This document shows, piece by piece, positions 47,996-58,268 of a stretch of 64,000 nt of DNA (positions within the stretch are counted from its first letter, which is position 1; each line of letters opens with the position of its first letter). The DNA is from Dinochytrium kinnereticum (Eukaryota > Chytridiomycota > Chytridiomycetes > Chytridiales > Chytridiaceae), in contig JADGJT010000023.1 in assembly GCA_027604005.1 (NCBI GenBank), positions 12,754 to 76,753 on the forward strand. The letters are read 5' to 3'. The position numbers were made by a program, and so were the translations under genes. The notes below the pieces were generated by a model, which was not told the DNA's origin, made no database searches, and saw nothing but the letters and a program-made list of their open reading frames with translations.

Positions 47996-49430
47996 CACGG
48001 GCGTGGAGGAATAATAGCGACGTCAGACTTTCGAATCGTAATCTTTCCGTTTTTTGGGTCAAGTCGATTCACAAACGTGTCTCTCTCCCAAACTGATTTA
48101 ACTTCATGAAACCTGGAAACGGGATCATGTTTCTTTCTTTTCGGCGGTTCAGGGGGCGGACGTATAACTTTAATATAAAAAAAAACATGTTAATGAGAAT
48201 GAGAAGGAATAACTTAATTGAGAAAGCACCTACAGCCAGATCTCGCTGACAGTGGCCGCCGCCACGACTCTATCGAAGGAGTTGGACTCTGTGTAAGGTT
48301 AGAAAACTGAACGAAGGAGAAGGGACATACATGACTTTGCCTCTCAGACGATAACGATATAGAAGGAGATGGCTGCCGCCCACGCATGTCCCCAAAGTGA
48401 TCTCTTTCAGACCCATTAATGGCTCTTCTCAGCTTGTCCTTTTGCTTCTCAATCTGTTTTCTCACCTCCGTTAAATCAAGGGTTGCGATCCTATCTATGA
48501 CGTTCGAAACACTCTCTTCGTGGTCCACAATACTGCTATCCACCTCATGAAGGTTAGGTATCGGTCTTCTTGTTCCGACGAATTCATAATCCGAATCATC
48601 TTTGGTCAAATCCGAAAAGCTACTCGTTGGTTTGGGTTCGATGAAGCCCCCGGCTCTCGACTCTCGGGAAACGTCAGCGAATGGGGTTTGATCAAATTGA
48701 GATATTCTGGAGTAGAGTCGACGTTGGCCCACAAAGTCGCTGTAGAATTCATTCGTTTGATAGTCTTAAAAATATGGTGGGATTAGAAGGATGATGCTGA
48801 ACTTTCTAGAATACCGTCTTCATCGGGACGAAATAGTGCTGGTTGAGATGAAAATGACTGAGAGGGGCCGTGGGAGCTTCTTGGGGTAGCGATTCTTTCT
48901 TTACTTTCTGGGCTCTTTAGTAAGCCCGTTGACCGACATGAGTCGGATTTTTGCGTAATGTTGAAGTATCGAATAGCATCTTCAACCTCCTCGTCCAAGT
49001 TAAGAGATGCCTGCGACTCCAAAATGATGCGACTGCTCGAGCTCTGCGACTGAAACTTCTTCACCTCAGCCGCCGCTGCTGGTGCCTCCTCTTCACCGCG
49101 GATCTCTCTAAAGACATCCCACCCCGCAGCATCCGCATCCTCGTCCCATTCTTCAAATGCCTCTTCTTCAAAGCCATCCTCGAAACCAGAATACGAAACC
49201 TCATGCCCAATGCCTGCGTAGGCGTCACCTTGTCCCGCCAACCCTCCAGTAGGTGCCTGTCCTCCCTCCCCACGCACTTTAAAGTCGCTGATGCATTCCT
49301 CGATGAAGGCATCCGATATATCCTCCCCAGAGTATCCCATCTCTCTCAAGTGATGCAGCACGTCCTCCCGAGTCAGCGTAAAGGCTGTCTCCTCATGCGG
49401 CATCCGCGGGTGAACAACGTCCGTCGCCAT
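47996..49430 (-). CDS. HYLS1-like centriole/cilium protein
   Basis: The start is ATG 49428-49430. The N-terminus has ATDVVHPRMPHEETAFTLTREDVLHHLREMGYSGEDISDAFIEECISDF, a short helical block similar to the conserved N-terminal motif of HYLS1 proteins. A long acidic and Ser-rich middle follows (49200-48800), then 48780-48215 with IDRIATLDLTEVRKQIEKQKDKLRRAI, a helix. The last part reads KRKKHDPVSRFHEVKSVWERDTFVNRLDPKNGKITIRKSDVAIIPPRP, which resembles the C-terminal block of HYLS1 (KTDRVARYFEYKRDW in human). HYLS1 is needed for building functional cilia, so a flagellated fungus is implied if the call is right. The end is uncertain: either the stop at 47996 or a further exon after a GTGAGT donor there. 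Divergent with CDS1 by 57 bases. Confidence 0.6.
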
Positions 49431-49487
49431 CAAAGGCACTTGTCAGTTTCAATCAAGTCTGCTGAATTTTCTCTTTTGCGTTTCCAG
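49431..49487. promoter_or_regulatory. 57-base head-to-head spacer, likely shared promoter
   Basis: Separates the start codons of the HYLS1-like gene (minus) and the CDP-diacylglycerol synthase gene (plus). It is pyrimidine-rich near the CDS1 start and ends TTTCCAG just before its ATG, so an unseen upstream leader exon for CDS1 is also possible. Some control sequence must lie inside a coding region or in this gap. Confidence 0.5.
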
Positions 49488-51119
49488 ATGCGCAAACATC
49501 GAGCGGACGAGGCCGACGGCACCAGGGGAGCCCCTGCAGACTTTGACACCAGCGGCGATGAGCTTGCGTCTCAGAGAATGAGGAACAGTTTGCGTGGAGA
49601 TCCGGCGGCGACCCTGCGGGCGAGGAATGGGGGGAGCATTCGGCAGACGAGTGGAATGAATGGTGGCGGTCGACCGGCTTTTGAACGGCGTTTGATGGCG
49701 GATGGTCTTAATGGGGATGGGAAGGATGATTACTCGTCTTCAGCTTATGATACTGATTATAATGGCAAGATGGACGGGCAAGATGGTGGCCCGAATGCGG
49801 CTCCGGTCACGATGCTTGTGAATGAACCTGCTGTGAAGAAGTGGAGGAATTGGTGGGTTCGGAGCTTTTGGACGTTCGTGATGGTTGGGGGCTGTGTGGC
49901 GATACTGCTTGCTGGTCATATCTGGGTCGTTCTGCTTGTGGTTGTGATCCAGACGATGGTTTATAAGGAAGTGATTTCCATCGCTCACATTCCGTCCAAG
50001 GAGAAGAAGATGCCTTGGTTTAGAACCATGAACTGGTACTTTCTTCTCAGCACGAATTACTATCTTTACGGACAGACCATAATTCAATACTTCAAGCAGT
50101 CTATCTTTGTCGACGCCCTTGGAGTTTACCTGGCCACTCACCATCAGTTCATCTCATTCATTCTCTATGTTATTGGCTTTGTGGCCTTTGTGATGAACCT
50201 TCAGAAGGGACACTACAAGTTCCAATTCTCTCAGTTCGCTTGGACCCACATGACACTGCTTCTTGTGGTCGTTCAATCTCAATTCATCGTGAAAAACATC
50301 TTTGAAGGCCTCGTCTGGTTCATCATGCCCACCTCCCTCGTCATCTGCAACGACATCACCGCCTACATAGCCGGTTTCTTTTTTGGTCGCACCCCGCTGA
50401 TTCGGCTTAGTCCGAAGAAGACATGGGAGGGATTCATTGGGGCCCTTATTGCGACGACGATCTTTGCATTCGTCTTTGCGGGATACATTGTTCAGTTTCC
50501 TTACTTTACCTGCCCGGTGAGGAACATGAAGACCTCATCTTTCTCGGGAGGAACATGCAACTTGAACCCTGTGTTCGTAAAGACGGATTACCCGTTGGCG
50601 CCACCGCTGGTGTCACTTCTTTGGCATATTACTGGGATAGAGTTCAATACTCTCAGCCTTGCTCCATTCCAATTTCATTCGATTGTTATGGCGCTGTTTG
50701 CGTCCATCATTGCACCGTTTGGTGGTTTCTTTGCGTCTGGAGCGAAGCGTGCATTCAAGTTGAAAGATTTCGGAGACTCCATCCCTGGCCATGGTGGTAT
50801 TACGGACAGAATGGGTATGTTGTTGGCTATGTTTATTCCTATAGACCACTAGATGCTTAACACGTGCGTGTGTTTTTTCATTATAGATTGCCAATTCCTC
50901 ATGAGTTTCTTTTCCTACATGTACTTCCAATCCTTCATTGGGGTGGGTGGTATCACGGTCGGGCAAGTGCTTCAGATGGCTGTAGCTGGGTTATCGCAGA
51001 AAGACCAGCTTGAGCTTTTCTTTGATTTAAGGGATTACCTCATTCAGCAAGGCCTATTAGACGCTGTGGACGCTGGAACTTTCTCGGCAAGGAGGCCGCT
51101 TTTGAGTCAACGGAACTAG
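49488..51119 (+). CDS. CDS1: Phosphatidate cytidylyltransferase (CDP-diacylglycerol synthase)
   Basis: Makes CDP-diacylglycerol from phosphatidic acid and CTP in the ER. Two exons: 49488 to about 50814 and about 50887-51119, joined as ITDRM-DCQFLMS. The first 100 residues are charged, Gly/Asp-rich and disordered. Membrane segments include FWTFVMVGGCVAILLAGHIWVVLLVVVIQ, FISFILYVIGFVAFVMNL, THMTLLLVVVQSQF and FIGALIATTIFAFVFAGYIV. Family motifs: LVWFIMPTSLVICNDITAYIAGFFFGRTPLI, SPKKTWEGFIG, and the CDS signature [28 protein letters not shown] (50737-50890) with its catalytic Asp residues. The C-terminus ends in a dileucine and basic tail. Length about 520 residues; normal for fungi. The start follows TTTCCAG, so a 5' leader exon cannot be excluded. 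Confidence 0.95.
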
Positions 51120-51403
51120 GCTCTTTTGCATTGCATCTACCCCTTACGTTGCCTTCAAGTTCTATTTATTGTACATGCAAGACATCCCGATTGAATGTTT
51201 TTTTTTCTGCCTTTTTTTCTTTCGCTTTTGTTCAATGCTTGCGTGACTCCCCACAAACCCCATATCCTTCGTTTGTCTGTTTTTTGCCTTTTGTGTGTTA
51301 TTTACGCCTTTCTATTCATTTATCTGTGTGATGACACCAGCGGGAGGGTATGAGATGAGAGACCAGACGATTATAACAACAATTTCCTTTGCATCAGAAA
51401 ATC

Positions 51404-52362
51404 TCACTTTTCCACCAGAGACTTTACTCTTTCCACAATACTCCCCACCTCCGCCATCGCGCCAATACCTTTGATAAGACCGAGTCAGAGTTGCCTTATC
51501 CATTTCGCATGCAAAAAAAAAAAGAAACCAAAACCAAAAGAAAACCAAAAAAAACACACCAGTATCCCCGCACGCAAGCGTCTTGGAAATAGGATCCTGA
51601 AAATTATACCCAAGCTCGCTCTTAAGCAGCGAGATGTGTTTAGCTGTAAATGGGTGATCCCACATGTGGGTGTTCATGGCTGGGCAAACAAGGACAGGTT
51701 TTGACGTGTCCCATGCCCTCATGACACAAGTCTGTGCAAGGGGAAGAATGATATGTGTGAAAAAAGCTTCCAGAGGCTCAAGTTTTGCCTGACCACTAGG
51801 TTATCCGAGATCCCGTTGGCTAGCTTGGCCAGAGTGTTGGCATCGAGTGGTGCAATAACGATGATGTCGGCCCATGCCCTCAACTTTTTTTTTTTCGTAA
51901 GTAAAAGAGTCAGAAAGACTACGGGAAAAGAAGATGGGGAGGCGTACATCAATGTGAAGGACGGGGTCACCCATCTTTGTCCAAGTCTGTCATCAAAAAG
52001 GGTGAGATATGCAGTAACTTCTCAGGAGTCCTTTTTTTTTTTTTCTTTTTCTTTTCGTTTTCACACCTTCCATTCATCTTCGTCAGTCAGAATCTGGACG
52101 TGGTTGGGGACTTTTTGTCTGTCAAAGAAGTGGAAGGCGTGGGTTGTTGCAATGAGCTTGACCTCGGGGGGTAGCTGTTGTCGGACGAGTCATGAAGGAT
52201 ACAATTGAATTGGGATCGCCAGTCATCGAACTCAATGGAGGCACCCACATCAAATGAGGAGTTCAGTAGCTCTAGGAGTGGGGGTATCTTGATGCTTGCG
52301 ACGCTGCCCGTGGCAGCGACAAGGATCCTCCAAGGCCTCCTGCTGTCCCCCTTCTGGGCCAT
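51404..52362 (-). CDS. Phosphopantothenoylcysteine decarboxylase (Hal3/Sis2/Cab3 family)
   Basis: Flavoprotein of coenzyme A synthesis, decarboxylating 4'-phosphopantothenoylcysteine. The start ATG 52362 gives MAQKGDSRRPWRILVAATGSVASIKIPPLLELL, the flavin-binding N-terminal strand and loop. Then LIATTHAFHFFD, VQILTDEDEW, and RAWADIIVIAPLDANTLAKLANGISDNLV (51810-51880). The next exon has TCVMRAWDTSKPVLVCPAMNTHMWDHPFTAKHI with the PAMNxxMW signature (51655-51700), and ISKTLACGDTG. The last exon, GIGAMAEVGSIVERVKSLVEK, stops at 51404-51406. The substrate-binding PAMNTHMW and the active-site ACGDTG segment are both kept, so it looks like a real decarboxylase rather than a regulatory Hal3 without activity; there is no long acidic tail as in yeast Sis2. 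Length about 210 residues. Confidence 0.92.
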
Positions 52363-53742
52363 TTGTCAAAGTTTCAAGAGTTCTGGTTGGTTTATTTATT
52401 TAGTTGTTGAAAGCGACGAGAAAAGTAGCAAGAGGCAGAAGATATCGTTTTTAACATACAAGTTCAGATGGAGACAAAGTCACTAAACCGAGGAAAAGTA
52501 CACCTTTTTTAATGGCTTTTCTGCAGTTCTGATCGATTATTGTACGCTTACACAAATGATATGATATAAGCACAAACTAGGTGTAGAAAGAGGGCTGCAT
52601 TCGTTTGAATTGTTGCAAGTATACGCGCAGGTGCCAACACACTTGCCAAAGTGCAACAAAATACCTCGCCAGAAGTAGTCCAAAGTGGCCGAGTTCTTCA
52701 GAGGAACAAGAAAAGGAGCCTTGAGATCGGCCAGAAGGATGCGGGAGCCATCGCAGGTGGGGAAACCAGCTCTCTCTCCTCAGTTCCTCAGTGAGGGATC
52801 ATCCAAGAGACACGGGGATCTCAAAGAGTTCTTGACAAACCATCCAACACAAAACCCGAGTTCTTACGACCCTCCTTCCCCAATAATTTCTCTTCCATTT
52901 TCACCCCTCTGCCTCCCTCCCTCCCCCTGTCTGCCTTTGGGCCTGATCCATCGCTGCATCTGCAACGCCCTCACCTCTGCACTCTGCATGCACCCAGCCA
53001 GCAACGGATGCGGTGTGTGCATCGGAGACACGCACTGCACATGCACTCAATGCATCAACCCATCGCTTGCTTGCTTCCATCCCAACCGCATTTATTATCT
53101 ACCTCGTGCCTCTGATTGCTCACCGGGCTCTGGGTTAAACTGTCTGCGAAGAACGTTGGCGCTTAACAGAGCGGAGCTGACCCTTGGCGCCTCCGTGGCA
53201 GCTCCGTTTTGAAGGCTTCAGAGATTCCATTTCCTTTTTTTCATCTGCATCTTTAATGAATAAAGAATCCGTTCTTTTATTAGTTCTGCTAAAGCAATAG
53301 CATGTTCTTCTGTAGCCATCACTGCAACTATTCCTTCTCTGTGCGGGACTGGAGCTTGAAGTGCAATGCTGGAAGGGAAGCACTTCATGGCGGAAGTGAT
53401 GGATTTTCCTAATTTTCAGTAGAGAAAGATCTTAAGATAATGTTAGAATGCGCCTATGAAGCATATCAAAGCAATATACAGAGTTTAACGAACGAAAGTA
53501 TCATAACCCCCAAAACAGGGCAACTACACCTCGTCAGAGAAAACCCAACAAGAGGTCCAGGCCTTAATGGGAGCTCATCAAACACACCGCAACCGCTCTT
53601 CAAGCATCGACAGAATAGGGAACAGCAACCTTTAGGAATTCAGATGTTCAAAGTCATGACAACCAAACGTCTGAACTCAACCTCAGGCACCGAATCCCTC
53701 CTTATCACATACTATCCGAAAACGACCACAAATGCATCCAGA
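52363..53742. other. Intergenic region, no supported gene
   Basis: About 1.4 kb. Plus-strand frames at 52685-53212 (175 codons) and 53440-53784 (114 codons) lack recognisable domains; the first is Cys/Pro-rich and low in complexity at 52900-53050. Nothing called. Confidence 0.45.
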
Positions 53743-54134
53743 TCAGTTTCCCAGCCCAAATCCTCCTTTGTTATCGCGGATTGACATCTTTATAGGTCTA
53801 GCTTGAAGGGAGAGTTCGATGGGAGAAAAGCGAACAACCCCTCTTACAAGCCTCCGCTTGCACATTCTGGAAATGGGAAGGGACTGGGGCGTACCTGCGC
53901 ATGAGTATTCTCCTCCTCTTTACGCCAGAATCCAGTATTATTATTAATTTCTGCTGTACTGTAATATTGATTTTCGAATCTGGACAAAATGTAATCTTCA
54001 ACGTTCGGATCTTCCTCCCATACTGTAGTCACATTCGGTATTTTTTGAGGGATTCAAAGCCAGAGGTGCAGGAATTCCTATTCATAGGTCACTTGCGAGT
54101 TGAGGGTGCCGTTGGTCTGAAATGGGGAAGCCAT
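53743..54134 (-). CDS. Possible small acidic protein, family unknown
   Basis: A candidate three-exon gene, built only on splice logic. ATG 54132-54134 gives MASPFQTNGTLNSQ; a GTGACC..GAG intron leads to EDPNVEDYILSRFENQYY and STAEINNNTGFWRKEEENTHAQ (about 53890-54018); a second intron ends at ATAAAG and the last exon reads MSIRDNKGGFGLGN to a stop at 53743-53745. Both introns are in phase 0. The middle exon is also open in another frame, which would continue to a different end (ITKEDLGWETDLDAFVVVFG), so the model may be wrong. If right, the product is about 70 residues, acidic and hydrophilic, without signal or membrane segment. Lies 145 bases downstream of the La gene on the same strand. Confidence 0.4.
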
Positions 54135-54279
54135 AACGCCAAAGGCAATCAAATTTAGGGCGTTTAATGAAAGAAAATAGTATTGGAGCAAACAATCCAA
54201 AAGCAGAAACGAAACGCAAGCATAAATACACGGTAAGACTAAGATCACAAAAACCAACAATCGCTGCAGCGACCCAACA

Positions 54280-55893
54280 TCAGCTTGAAGCGGTCAAATT
54301 CTTAAACAACGAATCCACATGCTCCACCTTCACCTTCTTCGCAGCAGCAGCAATCTTCCTTCCAGATCTCAAGTTCATCATCTCACAAAGCCCATCCAGT
54401 TCTTCCGGTTGCGTCACGGCCGGTCTCTTTTTATTCTCATTCATGACGGGTCCAGCCATCGTGATATCGTCGTCGGTCATGGTTGGTTTCAGTGCCTTTG
54501 GGTTTGGGAGGGTCTTTTTTGGTTTACGTGATCGACGGGAAAACGATGCTGCTTGACGCTCTTTTTGACGTTTTTTGGAGATGGTGGCTGGGGTTTGTGT
54601 GAGGTCCATCAGGGTGGAGGATGTCCTTGACTTCAACACTTCGTGGAGGATTCGCTCTTCCTCACCTAAACCAAAAGGAGCAAAGAGGTTTTGTCAAAAA
54701 CACAAAAAAACGAAACGCGAAAAAACAAAAAACAAACCTAACAACGCCTTCACAGCGAGAACCTCCCCATGAGCTTCAATCCCACCACTCGGCTTCAAGA
54801 ACCCCTCCACCTCCATAGCAATAGGAGTCTTAAACCTCACATGACCCTCTAAAGATCCCTCACTGAACAAAATCTCAGCAACAGGTCCATACCGACTCAA
54901 AGACTCTTCAATGGCTTTGACAACCAGGGCCGGGGTCATCCGAAGATCTTCAGGAATAGGTCCGACTTTCAAAATCCTATTCAACGGATAACCTAAGACA
55001 GCCGAAGGTTGGACGGACGCGTTGCCTCGTGATTTTATTGGCACCGAGGTCGTTTTAATGGAATGGAGGGAGGGAAGGAGGCTGCCTGTTGGGATGGCAG
55101 AGTGAGTGGTGGAGGGGGTTGATCTGGGCTTGGCCCGGAGACGGAGAGGAGAATCTTCGTAAACGTGGTACCCTGCTAACGCCTTCACCATACCCTCAGC
55201 GCTCTCAAAGTCAATGAAGGCCGCGTGCTTAAATACAGATAAATAGGCTATCCGTCACAACGAAACCCTCACCTCATTCCCTGATTCACCACCAAGCCCC
55301 AACGAAACATCCCGAACACGGCCGCACCCTTCAAACAAGTCCTTGATCTCTGTCTTGGTCACATCCACCTCGAACCCCGTCACCTCTACTATAAGACCAG
55401 AGGACGCAGGTCTCGTCATGGATTCCAGCGCTTCCACGCTGGAGGGCTGATCAAAGGCGACCCTCCTCCGAACGGAAGATCCATCTCCGTTGAATTCAAA
55501 AGCTGATGGGCATAGATTTTGAATGACCTCGGTGATGTCGTTGGTTGAGGCTTTGAAGGCTTTGGCGGACTTGAAGGATGCGATCAATCCTAGAGGAACC
55601 CCTTGACTCAAAAGTCAGAATAAACCCAACTCCGAAGAAATTAAATATGTACATCCTGAAACCCATGCACCAAACAACTCGTTTGTCCCTGGAACGGTGT
55701 AATGCCTCGCCTGGGCCAAGATGCTCTTTATCTCCTTGTTGCTAAAATACAGCTCCAAAAGGTTCAACACGGCATTCCATTTCTCTGCTCTAGGATCCAA
55801 TGCTACCGATCCAGTTGTGAGCGAGACCGTTAAAAGCGATCGCAGGCCGCCTGGGACGAACGGGACTTCAGGGATGTTTTGGTCAACCTCCAT
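54280..55893 (-). CDS. La protein (La motif, RRM, xRRM); RNA chaperone for polymerase III transcripts
   Basis: Binds 3' oligo-U of RNA polymerase III transcripts and helps tRNA maturation. Start ATG 55891-55893, MEVDQNIPEVPFVP. A La-motif-like winged helix is split by an intron: NAVLNLLELYFSNKEIKSILAQAR...NELFG joined to VPLGLIASFKSAKAFKASTNDITEVIQ and SVRRR. RRM1 follows (SSGLIVEVTGFEVDVTKTEIKDLFEGCGRVRDVSLGL, about 55300-55400). After a Ser/Pro linker comes a second RRM-like domain (LRMTPALVVKAIEESLSRYGPVAEIL; EGHVRFKTP) ending AHGEVLAVKALLGEEERILHEVLK, which resembles the La C-terminal xRRM and its long helix. The basic tail (KKRQKERQAASFSRRSRKPKK) is a likely nuclear signal. The first helix of the La motif is unusual: the canonical Q-x-E-Y-Y-F-S start is L-L-E-L-Y-F-S here. 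LARP7 is the alternative. Confidence 0.8.
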
Positions 55894-55986
55894 CACCAAC
55901 AGTCCAAAGAAAAAAAAAGACCTCTTGCAGTGACAACCTCGACTCGAGAAGATGGCACAAATCAAAGTCAGTTGAGGAGGAGGCCC

Positions 55987-57034
55987 ATGCAACCGACTCA
56001 CCCCCATTCCCCTCAGCTCCTTACGCAAGTTTCTGCGCAAAAGATTGATGTCATGCTGATGGACCCAGCGAAAGGAGGATTCTCAATCTTCCAGGTGTGC
56101 ATGGACACCCCCGATCCGGTTGTGCAATCGACTCTGATACTCCTTTCGTTTCTTAACAGCTGATGGAGCTCGCGGGATTATCGGTTGCTCAAGCGGTGTT
56201 GAAAGCTTATCCTGTTGCGAATCATCCGCGTGTTTTGGTTGTTGCAGGTATTTTTTTTTGTTACAACGCATGGAGTAAACGTGTTGACTTTGAATCTTAG
56301 GACCAGGTGAGATCGGGAATGTTTTTCTAATGGTGACTGATGCTATTGAAAGGCAATAACGGTGGAGATGCGCTTGTCGCTGCGAGGCATTTGAAGCATT
56401 TTGGGTATTCTCCGAGAATCGTTTATCCAAAGCAACCTCAGAAAGAGCTGTTTCTGGTGAATAGAATCAGGCTTCATCTCTTTGTTAACTCTTTTTTTTT
56501 TTTAGGGACTCGTCCAGCAGTGCAAGAATCTACGCATTCCTATCGACAAAGAGCTTGGTGGAGATGTTGATTCGTATCATGTTGTGCTTGACGGTATTTT
56601 TGGGTTCAGCTTTTCGGGAGAGATCAGGCAGCCTTTCGATTCTATCATATCGGTGCGGCACTCTAGTTTCAAACAGATCCAACTAAAACATATTTGTTGT
56701 TAAGACTCTAAAGAAATGCTCGGTCCCAATTGCATCCATAGACATTCCCTCAGGATGGGATGTTGAAGAAGGTATTTGCAAAAAGACGATGTGGGTATAT
56801 CTCTACAGCTGACGATAAAAATTAAAAACAGGCAACAAGTGGTCAGGTCTTGAACCAGACACCTTGATATCGCTAACGGCGCCAAAGCTTTGCGCAAGAT
56901 TCTTCAACGGCCGCAAACATTTCCTGGGTGGGCGGTTCATTCCCGAAGAGATGGAAAGAGAACTCGAGCTCAACCTCCCCAAATTCCCCGACGGTGATCA
57001 ATGCGTAGAACTGAAGCTACCTTCCCAACTGTGA
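55987..57034 (+). CDS. NAD(P)H-hydrate epimerase (NAXE, YjeF-N domain)
   Basis: Repairs damaged NAD(P)HX by epimerisation. The start ATG 55987 is chosen because it is the in-frame ATG nearest the domain ([37 protein letters not shown]); an ATG at 55879 would overlap the La gene. The nucleotide-binding loop [21 protein letters not shown] is split by two introns around a 6-base exon (56301-56306). Further: [66 protein letters not shown] (with the catalytic Asp region) and [29 protein letters not shown]. The stop is at 57032-57034. Length about 240 residues; no fused dehydratase domain. The gene ends 43 bases before the end of SPT4 on the other strand. Other names: AIBP, yeast YNL200C. Confidence 0.93.
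56301..56306 (+). other. 6-nt microexon of the NAXE gene
   Basis: The six bases GACCAG sit between introns 56248-56300 and 56307-56352. Splicing gives GCA-G|GA CCA G|GC AAT, that is A-G-P-G-N, the core of the conserved VAGPGNNGGD loop. Leaving it out, or leaving either intron in, breaks the loop, so the exon is needed. Confidence 0.85.
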
Positions 57035-57077
57035 ATAAAAACCTCTCTAAGCCTCCTTCCCCGTGCAATCCAAACAC

Positions 57078-57431
57078 TCAATCCTTTGCAGTCCCATCTC
57101 GAGGCCGGTAAGTAAACCCCCGGTCTCTCATGTCATCGATAACATCATCTGGCAATCTCCCAGAAATACGAATGGCGTAGAGACCTTTTGTGAATTTATC
57201 ACAGCGCTGCCATCGGGCGACCCAGGACATGGGTGGGTTCATCATGGCGACGACACCCTCAAATTGGACGGAGGTGCAGTCTTGAATGCGGGTTGAGTGA
57301 CCTTTGAGCTCTAGGATCTCTTCACAGTTGTCGCAGCCGTCTCGACGGAACTGTTCTTTCGTCTTGACCAGGCCGCAGAGGAGGCAGGCTCGCCATCCCC
57401 TTCTGTTGCTGTCTGGGGGAATAACATCCAT
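57078..57431 (-). CDS. SPT4: Transcription elongation factor SPT4
   Basis: Small zinc protein that pairs with SPT5 (DSIF) on RNA polymerase II. A single exon of 117 residues, from ATG 57431 to the stop at 57078. The zinc finger is CLLC (residues 16-19) and CDNC (33-36). The conserved core follows: TKEQFRRDGCDNCEEIL, RIQDCTSVQFEGVVAMMNPPMSWVARW, KGLYAIRISGRLPDDVIDDM. It is full length compared with yeast and human. It overlaps no other gene; the NAXE gene ends 43 bases away, convergent. Confidence 0.97.
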   Translation of the reverse strand: MDVIPPDSNRRGWRACLLCGLVKTKEQFRRDGCDNCEEILELKGHSTRIQDCTSVQFEGVVAMMNPPMSWVARWQRCDKFTKGLYAIRISGRLPDDVIDDMRDRGFTYRPRDGTAKD

Positions 57432-58268
57432 ATTTTTTTTTTAAAACACACTGAATTTTTGAGACGGATAACTACTGGGTAACTACAGGGCCTTGAAAGG
57501 GAAGCAGCAGGGGCGCTCGACAGAATTTTGAGCACAAGTTGAGCGGGATCTCTCCATTTCTTGCTTTTGGTCTAACGGCGTAAAGCAGATGGGTCGCCAG
57601 AGATTAGATTGGTCCTTAAAAAACGACAGAAAGTAAACCCAGATCTTGGCTGGATTATGAGGCACAGCGATGGATGCCAGTGCTCTGGCAATAAAGATCC
57701 AACTAGCCCCAAGGTTTTCAATAATCCATTACCCGCATTTGAGTAGTGCTCAGCTCTCCAGATTCCCGCTGAATATTCTTACCCTTCACAACCATCGGAC
57801 GATATAAAGCCCTGTGCTTATATACTGGATAACTCAAGGATAAAGAGCTTTCTTTCAAGCAAGAGGATATGCTCGTTAAAGAAAAGGCGAGCGAAAGATC
57901 GTGCGGCTGAATCTATAGCTTGTAACTGTCCCAATATGGCTCAATATATGGCATCTGTCGCTGGAGCCTAAAAATATTCATGGTCTCGGGCATACTGGCC
58001 GTATTCCTGGCCCAGCTGCTGCAAAAGCAGTGGAAGTCAACTTGTGTAGAGACTCGATCATCATCTGATCATCAAGCTTTCAGCCATGACGACGTCTGGG
58101 GCGAAACCAAGTCCAGACATTCAGTTAGGACAGTGCTTACGATAAGTCAGCTTGAGGATAGCTGAGGCAGTCGCGATGGAGATGGCTCAAAATGAAAGAG
58201 TTGCCATCTGGTTGCCAAGCAAAGTTGTTCAGGTAGCGGACAGGTTGTCCGAATGTCTACAGTAAAAA
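57432..58268. other. Divergent SPT4 / checkpoint-gene promoter region
   Basis: About 0.84 kb between two divergent start codons. No supported gene. A T-run at 57434-57442 lies just upstream of SPT4. Nothing else recognised. Confidence 0.5.

Noticed and set aside
48951..49487. An upstream extension of the CDS1 reading frame
   Set aside because: Open in frame, but antisense to the HYLS1-like exon and without similarity; CDS1 starts more naturally at 49488.
52685..53212. A 175-codon Cys/Pro-rich plus-strand protein
   Set aside because: Low-complexity, no signal peptide, no domain and no clear start context.
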